Shown piece by piece: positions 1 to 6,640 of a stretch of 64,000 nt of DNA. The notes under the pieces were generated by a model that worked only from the letters and a program-made list of their open reading frames with translations, searched no databases and was not told the DNA's origin. Origin of the DNA: Desulfovibrio fairfieldensis (GTDB lineage: Bacteria > Desulfobacterota > Desulfovibrionia > Desulfovibrionales > Desulfovibrionaceae); contig NZ_CP014229.1 in assembly GCF_001553605.1 (NCBI RefSeq), forward strand, positions 1,826,501-1,890,500. The letters run 5' to 3'. The translations under genes and the position numbers were made by a program. Position 1 is the first letter of the stretch. Every line of letters starts with the position of its first letter.

Positions 1-730
1 GGCGATGCGGTTCTGACCATGTCCAGGGCTGCCCGCCAGGTCATGACGGCTATTGAAGCGGCCTTTGTGGCGCTCTCCGGCGCCAAGGGCGCCGTCAGCG
101 CCACGGACAAATGGGATGATTCCTTGTGGGGCAAGGCCGCGGGCGTGTTCACGGCCGGCGGCAGCAGCGCGGCCATAGGCGCGGCCAAGAGCATCATTTC
201 CGACGCCATGACCGCATTCACATTCCTTGGGGGCGGACTTTGGACCGTTTTCTGGTTCTTTGCCTACGGCCTGCCCCTGATCCCGTTCATGATCTGGGTT
301 GCGGCCGTTGTGGGCTGGATTGTGCTGTCCATTGAAGCCATTGTGGCCGCGCCGCTGTGGCTGATCAGCCACGCCATGCCCGAGGGCGAAGGCTTCGCCG
401 GCATGGGGGCCCGGGCCGGCTACGCCCTGTTCTTCTCCCTGCTCTTCCGGCCCCTGCTGCTGATCCTGTCGCTCTTTGTCTGCATGATCGTCATGTCGGC
501 CACGGGTCCGCTCATCGGGCTGCTGTTCCGGCCTTTTGCCGAGAGCCTGCGCGGAATCTCAGGCAACTACGGGATCACCGGGGCCGTGTCGCTGATGATC
601 ATGTTGGGCACGGTCATCGGCCTGCTGACCTGGAAGATGTTTTCCATGACCACCCAGATCGCGGACAGGATCCTGCGCTGGATCGGCCAGCTCATCGCCA
701 ACCTGGGCGACGACAACGCCCAGGGCATGA
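1..730 (+). repeat. Long direct repeat, copy A (dotA/traY 3' segment)
   Basis: This stretch matches 10315-11044 with only scattered single-base differences, for example near 135-165. It probably extends left of the window, because copy B begins at about 10203. The two copies flank the RADAR island and the first antirepressor cassette, about 10.3 kb apart in the same orientation. Confidence 0.9.
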
Positions 731-927
731 TTTCGGAAGCATATGGTTCGGCACAACGAGGCGCTACCAAATTCGCAGACGCAGCTGGAAAGTCGGGGAT
801 TCTGGCAAATGTCCAAGGACATGTAAATAAGGATGATAAAAAAACGATGGCGCAGGACGTGTCCCGGCGCGATGCCCAAAATGCTCAGCATATGCCAGAG
901 CCGCTGGATTCACCAAAGAAGTTTTGA
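1..927 (+). CDS. DotA/TraY-like type IVB secretion protein, C-terminal part (5' end outside window)
   Basis: The frame is open from base 1, so the gene starts outside the window; the first internal ATG at 19 is not a credible start. The visible 308 residues contain several long hydrophobic segments, at about window-frame residues 75-115 and 135-220, then a charged hydrophilic tail. This matches the C-terminal membrane domain of DotA/TraY proteins of IncI-like and Dot/Icm conjugation systems, which sit in the inner membrane as part of the transfer channel. Bases 1-723 are almost identical to 10315-11037, and the two copies then diverge in the tail. A strong terminator follows at 936-969. The family call rests on hydropathy and general resemblance and is fairly secure; the exact ortholog is not. 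Confidence 0.7.
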   Translation, partial: GDAVLTMSRAARQVMTAIEAAFVALSGAKGAVSATDKWDDSLWGKAAGVFTAGGSSAAIGAAKSIISDAMTAFTFLGGGLWTVFWFFAYGLPLIPFMIWVAAVVGWIVLSIEAIVAAPLWLISHAMPEGEGFAGMGARAGYALFFSLLFRPLLLILSLFVCMIVMSATGPLIGLLFRPFAESLRGISGNYGITGAVSLMIMLGTVIGLLTWKMFSMTTQIADRILRWIGQLIANLGDDNAQGMISEAYGSAQRGATKFADAAGKSGILANVQGHVNKDDKKTMAQDVSRRDAQNAQHMPEPLDSPKKF

Positions 928-935
928 ATATGGAG

Positions 936-969
936 AAAAAAAAGGGCTTGGTTCTCCAAGCCCTTTTTT
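936..969. terminator. Bidirectional intrinsic terminator
   Basis: A-tract 936-943, stem GGGCTTGG (944-951), loop TTCT, CCAAGCCC (956-963), then six T. It lies between the convergent dotA/traY-like gene and the small gene at 986-1306, and the A and T tracts let it work on both strands. Confidence 0.85.
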
Positions 970-985
970 GCAATCAATGTTGTAA

Positions 986-1306
986 TCAAGAATCAAAATC
1001 TTTTTCCGCAAGTTCACGCTGCCGGCTTATTCTAACATTAATTTCTTCGCGGCTAAGTCCGAGATTGCTTTGATTTTCACGCAAAATATCATAAGCGGCA
1101 TCACGCTCCGCAGCAATTATATGCATGGTTCTGCATGTTTCAGAAAATTTTTCTCTCAGATCATTGTACTGACCGATGAGATCCATCATTTCAGTATGAT
1201 ACTTATCGCGGATTGTGCGAGTCTCATCCAACTGCTTAAGTCGCTGCCTGCGTTCTACAAGCGCGTCCATCCAGCCATCAGAAGTGGAACCGTTATTACC
1301 GAACAT
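986..1306 (-). CDS. Small coiled-coil protein, paralog of 11287-11661
   Basis: A 106-residue hydrophilic protein starting MFGNNGST. The start was chosen at 1306 because GAGGAGG lies just upstream; longer frames have no comparable site. The core MMDLIGQYNDLREKF is shared almost exactly with the protein at 11287-11661, and both carry an acidic/basic helical stretch followed by an arginine-rich C-terminus. No known domain was recognised. Both paralogs sit convergently behind a dotA/traY 3' end with a terminator between, so they may belong to the conjugation machinery or its regulation. That role is inferred from position only. Confidence 0.7.
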   Translation of the reverse strand: MFGNNGSTSDGWMDALVERRQRLKQLDETRTIRDKYHTEMMDLIGQYNDLREKFSETCRTMHIIAAERDAAYDILRENQSNLGLSREEINVRISRQRELAEKDFDS

Positions 1307-1364
1307 AGGCCCTCCTCGGAGCGCTTCATTTACGTTGAAAATATATCTGTTTTGCAATGCGAAG

Positions 1365-1619
1365 TCAAAACTCCAGGCCGGAAATGACGGACAGCAGGCG
1401 CGTCCACTTCCAGCGCAAGGCGCTTTTTCCCATTCCCACGTCCAGCATGGCCAGCGCCTGCGGCGTAAGCGCAAAGCCGCGCTTATCCCCATGGGCCAAA
1501 GTCAGGTGATCCTCCAACCCTGGCAGGATCACCCGTAGACGATCAATTTCCCGCAGCACATGGGAGTGCTTCCGGCAAGCTATTCTGGCGACTTCCATAG
1601 AGGTGGCGACATGTTCCAT
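1365..1619 (-). CDS. Rha-like phage regulatory protein, short
   Basis: An 84-residue protein. The segment RIACRKHSHVLREIDRL (residues 12-28) resembles the N-terminal motif of Rha-type phage regulators, which carry a 'K-H-x-x-V-L-R-x-I' helix. A leucine-rich helix with ALTPQALAMLDVGMGK follows. It lies 2 bp after the antirepressor stop on the same strand, so the two are probably cotranscribed and translationally coupled. A close copy is at 30274-30510 and fragments occur at 13545-13690, 15585-15872 and 28775-28818. The C-terminus here differs from the other copies, ending in LLSVISGLEF. It is shorter than typical Rha proteins. The family assignment is moderate. Confidence 0.6.
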   Translation of the reverse strand: MEHVATSMEVARIACRKHSHVLREIDRLRVILPGLEDHLTLAHGDKRGFALTPQALAMLDVGMGKSALRWKWTRLLSVISGLEF

Positions 1620-1621
1620 GG

Positions 1622-2803
1622 CTATGCCTCCTGCCGCCTTGACAGAATGGACGCGGCCTGGGTCATGTGCCGGGTGATCCGGAAGCCGCGAGCAAAGGCG
1701 TCGCGCGCTTCGTCAAAGGGATTGAGGTAAGCCATGGCCAGGGATATATCCTCGGAGCCTCCGCGGCGTGCCTGCTCTCTGGCCGTGGCCAACAGATACG
1801 GTTTGGCACCGATGTGGATCTCGCCCAGCAGCTCCTCGACGATCCGGCGCTGTTGCTCCATACGCCGCAGATAGATCTGAAAAGCTTCCTGAGACACTCC
1901 GGAATCCTGGACAGGGCACTCAGGCGTTTCATCCTTCACTGCTGTCGGCAGAGCCATCGGCGCCGGCGACTCTGCCAGAGCTTCCACCCGACCGTACCAC
2001 CCCTCTTCCCATAGCCCCGGAATAACCTCATCCTTCAGCCAAACCTCGAAGCCCTGGGCCTGCGGCTTGGTGCAGCGCTCTATCATGGCGTGCACTGCCT
2101 CCTCGGAAAGCATCCGGACCTTGGGCACGCAGCACTTGCCCTGCCGGGGAGAGACGATTCTCCAGGTGCCATCATAGCTGTCGCGACCGAGCACACCCTC
2201 CCACAGTGCCGGCAGTTCGGCGGGGAGCCAGCCCGAGGCGGCCGCATAGCCCAGAGCAGGGCCCAGATCGTTGACGGCAATCCAGAGGCTGCCGTCCTTG
2301 GTGGCCGCACGCAGCTTTAGGCTTGCGAATTCCAGGGTGTGCAGATGCACGCCGGGCTTTATGTTCTGTGGCGAAAGCTCCGGGACAGCCAACGCGGCGG
2401 AAGCGCGTTCTGCCCTGCCCTTGGTCCAGTAGTTCCAGAGGGCGTCGTCGCACTCGGCCTGGTAGAGCTCTATCTTGGGCCTGAGTTCTGCGCGGACTTT
2501 TTTGGGGTTGATGCTGGCAAGAAATGCCGGCAGCTTGCGCACGGGCATACAGAGCGTACGCTGGATACCTTTATTCGAAGGTATATCGAAGATCGATATA
2601 CCCCATCTATCTTTTTTTGCAGATAGTTTTTGCTGCTGCGCACCCCAGACCAGACCCAGGTTTTCAATAATGGGCTTAACCGGAGTATAGGGCTGATCTT
2701 CAATGGTAACGCAAAATATGGTGTCACCGTGGAAGATGATGGGGGTGAGTTGCCTCTCGCTCTGGACGGCGGGCATGGCTTGAGATATAGTATTATTAGC
2801 CAT
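1622..2803 (-). CDS. Phage-type antirepressor (P22 AR N-terminal plus BRO-N-like domain), copy 1
   Basis: A 393-residue protein. Residues about 20-140 match the antirepressor Ant N-terminal family (TPVKPIIENLGL, CMPVRKLPAFLASINPKKV, ELYQAECDDALWNYW). A second domain begins near residue 155 and carries WIAVNDLGPALGYAAASG, typical of BRO-N/antirepressor modules. Such proteins bind or titrate repressors and can induce mobile elements. AGGAGG precedes the start. The gene follows an RHH protein gene (2877-3035) and precedes the Rha-like gene by 2 bp. The near-identical copy at 30513-31652 differs mainly in its N-terminal leader and in a mid-C-terminal spacer. Confidence 0.85.
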   Translation of the reverse strand: MANNTISQAMPAVQSERQLTPIIFHGDTIFCVTIEDQPYTPVKPIIENLGLVWGAQQQKLSAKKDRWGISIFDIPSNKGIQRTLCMPVRKLPAFLASINPKKVRAELRPKIELYQAECDDALWNYWTKGRAERASAALAVPELSPQNIKPGVHLHTLEFASLKLRAATKDGSLWIAVNDLGPALGYAAASGWLPAELPALWEGVLGRDSYDGTWRIVSPRQGKCCVPKVRMLSEEAVHAMIERCTKPQAQGFEVWLKDEVIPGLWEEGWYGRVEALAESPAPMALPTAVKDETPECPVQDSGVSQEAFQIYLRRMEQQRRIVEELLGEIHIGAKPYLLATAREQARRGGSEDISLAMAYLNPFDEARDAFARGFRITRHMTQAASILSRRQEA

Positions 2804-2843
2804 TTCATCCTCCTATTCAGGATGGTTGTGGTTAGGCTCGGTT

Positions 2844-2862
2844 CCGGTGCTACCAACACCGG
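2844..2862 (-). promoter_or_regulatory. Hairpin in the antirepressor leader
   Basis: CCGGTG (2844-2849), a 7-nt loop, then CACCGG (2857-2862), between the RHH gene stop and the antirepressor start. It could be an operator or a weak attenuator. The core GGTGCTA also occurs in the leader of copy 2, at about 31701 and 31867. Confidence 0.4.
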
Positions 2863-2876
2863 GCCGGGCCGTTTAT

Positions 2877-3035
2877 TTATTTTTTCCCTTCTTCCTTCCA
2901 GCCAGGAAAGGCTTTGTCCAACCCTTCCAAAAGGCATTCTTTCGCTGTTTTCCCTTCCTTTGCGGCAAGCATTTTAAGCGATTTGTGGAGCTGTGGTGTC
3001 AGCCGAATAGTGATGGATATTTCTTTTTTCTCCAT
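2877..3035 (-). CDS. Ribbon-helix-helix (Arc/CopG-like) small DNA-binding protein
   Basis: A 52-residue protein that translates as MEKKEISITIRLTPQLHKSL followed by KMLAAKEGKTAKECLLEGLDKAF and a charged tail. The short beta-strand pattern ISITIRL plus two helices is the classic RHH layout, with the strand inserting into the DNA major groove as a dimer. It heads the minus-strand operon RHH - antirepressor - Rha. The second cassette at 30.3-31.7 kb lacks it. It is likely a repressor of the operon or of element genes; an antitoxin role is possible but no toxin is adjacent. Confidence 0.7.
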   Translation of the reverse strand: MEKKEISITIRLTPQLHKSLKMLAAKEGKTAKECLLEGLDKAFPGWKEEGKK

Positions 3036-3089
3036 ATGCTCTCCGTCTTTTAATACATAATTAAATCAATACATGTTGTCAAGCTACTT

Positions 3090-3275
3090 AAAACTTTTCG
3101 GACCTTGGACGTGCAGCACTTGCCCGTACGGGGAGAGACGATCTTCCAGGTCCCGTCATAGCCGTCACGACGAGCACGTCCTCCCACACTGCCGGCAGTT
3201 CGGCGGGGAGCCAGCCCGAGGCGACCGCATAGCCCAGAGCAGGACTCAGATCGTTGACGGCAATCCAGAGATGGC
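3090..3275 (-). pseudogene. Fragment of a third antirepressor gene
   Basis: This segment repeats the part of the antirepressor gene around 2115-2290 (WIAVNDLSPALGYAVASGWLPAELPA) with a frameshift after that motif and neither true start nor end. It lies just downstream of rdrB. It shows that an antirepressor copy once occupied this junction and was truncated, probably by recombination that brought in the RADAR genes. Confidence 0.8.
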
Positions 3276-3338
3276 GCAGTAGGGAAAAATCCCCCAATTT
3301 CTGCTTCATTATCTCCGGTGCGGGAATATGTAGAGACA

Positions 3339-5957
3339 TCAAGAGATGCTCCAGTCCGAGTCTTGATCTTCTATGTTTTCCTCATACCCGGCATTCCGAC
3401 TGAAGCGGGCTGCCCGACCACGCCGGACGAGAGAACGCATAGCCCCCATAGGCGAGTTCGAACCGGGATACAGTTCCCGAGCTATATGCAAGAGATGCGT
3501 TATCTCATTGCGCATATTGGTGGCAAAAATACCGGGATCATCCGATCCGAGACAAAATTGGGGAACAGGACGGTCCGGGTTTTTTTCCATCCAGCGGAAG
3601 ATATGATGTTCCTTATAGTTCTGGTAAAAACTGATGAACAGATTGCTTGTTGGCATCACTTCCACAATGAGATGTTTCTCATTGAGATGTCCGACAAGAT
3701 GATCCTGAAGAAATCGGAGAAGTTCTGGAGGTGTTTTTTTTGTATCCACCGCAATAATTTCATTGAATTTCTTCCGATATTTCGGATTATGATACAATCT
3801 GAACTGCTCGTATGCTTCAAGCTGGTTTTTGATACGACCTACTGCATAAGCTGTTTCAAAATGAGTGAAGAAAGGGATCATATTCCAGCTTGTCCACTCG
3901 CTTTCCATCCACACGCTTTTCAAAGGATCAATATCGCGCAGCTTCCAGGCGGAAAAGAGGATCCGCCGGCTGATCTCAGGCTTTTGATATATTTCCGCAT
4001 ACAGCTGGTTAATTTCTTCTTTAAACGCGGCCAATTCAGAGCTGAAATCCGAATTGCCCTCCAGAACATGTGCCATCCAGACGAGATTATCCAGCCATTC
4101 ACCGCGCGGGCAATAGCATTTCTTGCCCATGGCCCTCAGCCAGATATCAGGGTCAATACCCAAGGCTGTGCAATGCCCGAGCCGGTCTCCCGACTTTAGG
4201 TCCAAGTACAAAATGGCCTCTGCAATGGCGCGGATGCCGGATACAAGGTGCAGATAGTCCTCGCCCACATGATAGGTGAAATTGTTGACCACCTTGCGGC
4301 AACGCCTGAAAACGGGGGCGAAGACCTCCGGTGGAGCATGCATTTCATTGGCCGCCGCGTCCACTCCCACCAAAAAATTTCTAACGCGCGGCGAGCGGCG
4401 ATAGGCCTCCAGAAGTGCACCGCAACGGCGCTCAAGATCGCGGCGTAGGGCATAGTGCCGACAATAATTCTCTTCAGCAACACTATCTGGCTTTTTGATG
4501 AAATGCGCCACCAGTCTGAGCGTAAAAGAAGCAGGAAAATCACGAATGTGTTTTTCGTTCTGTCCTTCAGTCTTTGCCTTTTTACTATCATACCTAGAGT
4601 CATTATCAGGCCGAAGCGAAGGAAATTGAAGCCAATACCCTTGCACAATACGCTCTACCAGAGCAATACATTTTGCGGGATCATCGGGAGGTGAAAAACG
4701 GCCTTCCACATAGGAAAGATCCGGCCCATACATGCCATGTAGCTGATTAAAGCGCTCCTTATACTCTTTTTCAACTGCATCCCGTAGAGCATTGTCGGTG
4801 ATATGCTGAAACTGATCGAACCCGACCTGCTCTTTCTGTTGCACCGTGAGCTGTACAAAATAATTTTGTAAAAGCAGATAGCAATGCAGCATAACAGGAA
4901 ATCGCCTGCAATTTCCGCAAAAAAGCTCATCTATCGCATACAGCAGGAAGACTCCTTCCATTTGCAGGGGCGTGATTTTGTGTTTGCGCGGGAGTGGATA
5001 CTTCAAGCGTCGCGTATCCATAGGGTGGCCGAAACGCTTGCCTCGCCAAGTGAAGTGAGGATGACGCCTAGAGGATGTAAGGGAAAGGCCATCCCGCAAC
5101 TCCTCAAGCGTCAACGCCTGGTTATAAGGCTGCAGCTCCTCTCCGTTTCCCGGGAGAGTGAGCGAAGGAAAACACAACTCCAACATCCAGCAACGCAACC
5201 AGTCAGCCAGAAGAAAAAGGCGGAACAGCCAGTCATTGCTCGCAATGCCTCGCTCACTGTAAAACTGGCGGACTGTAGGCTTGCTCCACTGCTCTTGCAG
5301 ATTGCACAGTGTGGCGTAAGGTTCGCGCAGGCAATACAGCCATGCCTGACAGGCCTCCGTCGTGCCGTTCAGATGGATGTGCAGATCGTCCAGTCCTGGC
5401 CCAAAACTTCCCTCCCCCAAGACTTCACCCGCACGAATCATGTCGTCCAGTTCCGGTTCACGGCAACCCGGTAGCGAGGAATGCTGCAAGGTCCGCAGCA
5501 CAAGCTTCTGTGCCTTGGCCAGATCCCCTTCGTAGTGACGGTACGCTGCGGCGGCTAGCAAAGGCAGAGGCGAAAGACGTGTCAAACATTCCTGCCAAGG
5601 TTCAAAAACGGATTGGCGCACATACAGCATGCCGCCCCGCTCTATGAGAAATTCTTCCTCTATGCTGCGGATGGCATGGGCGAGCCTGTCCCGCAACGAA
5701 AAGCGCTCGGGAATGCCGCCCTCCGGTGCATCATGATCCAAATAGGTTGAAAAACTGCGCGGCACGTTGCGCCGCGCAACACGTATGCGCGAGCTGTGGA
5801 TATAATCCGGCTGACCAGGGCTTCCCTCACGTAACGCGGTGAACACCTCCTGGCTCAGTTCGGAGAGATTAGAGTCGGCATACGGCCAATACCCATCAAG
5901 ATATTTGCGCAATATTCTGCTATGGCTGAGAAATGTAGTATGCGCAGAAAGAGGCAT
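3339..5957 (-). CDS. rdrB: RADAR adenosine deaminase RdrB
   Basis: An 872-residue protein with the metal-site and catalytic signatures of adenosine deaminases spread along a long chain: HIHLNG (193-198), TYHVGED (561-567), RLGHC (592-596), MPTSN (768-772) and SDDP (805-808). All expected His, Glu and Asp residues are present, so it should be active. Ordinary adenosine deaminases are about 330-350 residues; this length with big insertions between motif 1 and motif 2 is the hallmark of RdrB, which forms large shells and deaminates adenosine or ATP with RdrA during phage infection. The large ATPase at 6641-9595 upstream fits RdrA. The SD AGGGGA lies at the edge of the IS remnant, so the operon has been split. 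Identification is by motif, size and neighbour. Confidence 0.85.
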   Translation of the reverse strand: MPLSAHTTFLSHSRILRKYLDGYWPYADSNLSELSQEVFTALREGSPGQPDYIHSSRIRVARRNVPRSFSTYLDHDAPEGGIPERFSLRDRLAHAIRSIEEEFLIERGGMLYVRQSVFEPWQECLTRLSPLPLLAAAAYRHYEGDLAKAQKLVLRTLQHSSLPGCREPELDDMIRAGEVLGEGSFGPGLDDLHIHLNGTTEACQAWLYCLREPYATLCNLQEQWSKPTVRQFYSERGIASNDWLFRLFLLADWLRCWMLELCFPSLTLPGNGEELQPYNQALTLEELRDGLSLTSSRRHPHFTWRGKRFGHPMDTRRLKYPLPRKHKITPLQMEGVFLLYAIDELFCGNCRRFPVMLHCYLLLQNYFVQLTVQQKEQVGFDQFQHITDNALRDAVEKEYKERFNQLHGMYGPDLSYVEGRFSPPDDPAKCIALVERIVQGYWLQFPSLRPDNDSRYDSKKAKTEGQNEKHIRDFPASFTLRLVAHFIKKPDSVAEENYCRHYALRRDLERRCGALLEAYRRSPRVRNFLVGVDAAANEMHAPPEVFAPVFRRCRKVVNNFTYHVGEDYLHLVSGIRAIAEAILYLDLKSGDRLGHCTALGIDPDIWLRAMGKKCYCPRGEWLDNLVWMAHVLEGNSDFSSELAAFKEEINQLYAEIYQKPEISRRILFSAWKLRDIDPLKSVWMESEWTSWNMIPFFTHFETAYAVGRIKNQLEAYEQFRLYHNPKYRKKFNEIIAVDTKKTPPELLRFLQDHLVGHLNEKHLIVEVMPTSNLFISFYQNYKEHHIFRWMEKNPDRPVPQFCLGSDDPGIFATNMRNEITHLLHIARELYPGSNSPMGAMRSLVRRGRAARFSRNAGYEENIEDQDSDWSIS

Positions 5958-5990
5958 GACTTTTCCCCTAGGGGCTTGTCTCTAAATTGT

Positions 5991-6573
5991 TCATTGCAGC
6001 CAAATGAGGCATGAGGCCAGCATGACAGCTGCTTTAAAAGTTATGGCAAGCTTATCATATCGAGTAGCAACTCTGCGGAATGATTTAAGTTTGGCAAAGA
6101 AACATTCAACCAGATGACGCTCTTTGTACGAATGAGTGTCGTACTCTCGTTGGATCAGTCTGCCAGCCATGTCTGCAAGAAGCTTGTCTGCCAGTAAACC
6201 TTCTATCAGGTCACAGGAACAATGTCATTTACATTGCCTGCGGTGAGGTGAATGCGCAGAGGATTGCCGAGGGCATCAACCACAGCCTGAATCTTAGTGG
6301 TTAATCCGCCTTTACTGCGCCCGATCTCCTGATTGGAGTGCCCCCTTTTGCGCCGGTACCGTGCTGGTGCAGCTTAATAAAGGTGGCGTCGATAATTATG
6401 GCTTCAGGGTCTGCGTTTATGGACAACATTCGAAGAATGTCATCCCAGACCTCAAGCGGTGCTCCTGTTTTTATGATCCACAGGATGGCGTTAAACATCA
6501 GTCGGTCATCCTTACACTTCCGGACCCTGGTTTCAGTACTGGCCTTTGCCAACATAGGCCGATTATGGCCCAC
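5991..6573 (-). pseudogene. Decayed IS5-family transposase between rdrA and rdrB
   Basis: Minus-strand frames give IS5-type pieces: an N-terminal LMFNAILWIIKTGAPL, then directly DDILRML and IIDATFIKLHQHGTGAK, then after a frame break GGLTTKIQAVVDALGNPLR, and after a stop LVECFFAKLKSFRRVATRYD ending at 5991. Segments expected between these blocks are missing and at least two frame breaks occur, so it cannot make transposase. The left edge is near 5971, next to the rdrB ribosome site; the right edge before 6640 is unclear and no inverted repeats were found by eye. It separates the rdrA stop from the rdrB start by 683 bp. Confidence 0.8.
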
Positions 6574-6640
6574 TTTTCGTCTGAAATGTCGTGTCTGCTC
6601 GTGAAGAATAGCAAACCAACAGATATTTGATGGCTTAATT

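Noticed and set aside
3318-4199. 293-codon plus-strand ORF
   Set aside because: It lies opposite the conserved C-terminal deaminase motifs of rdrB.
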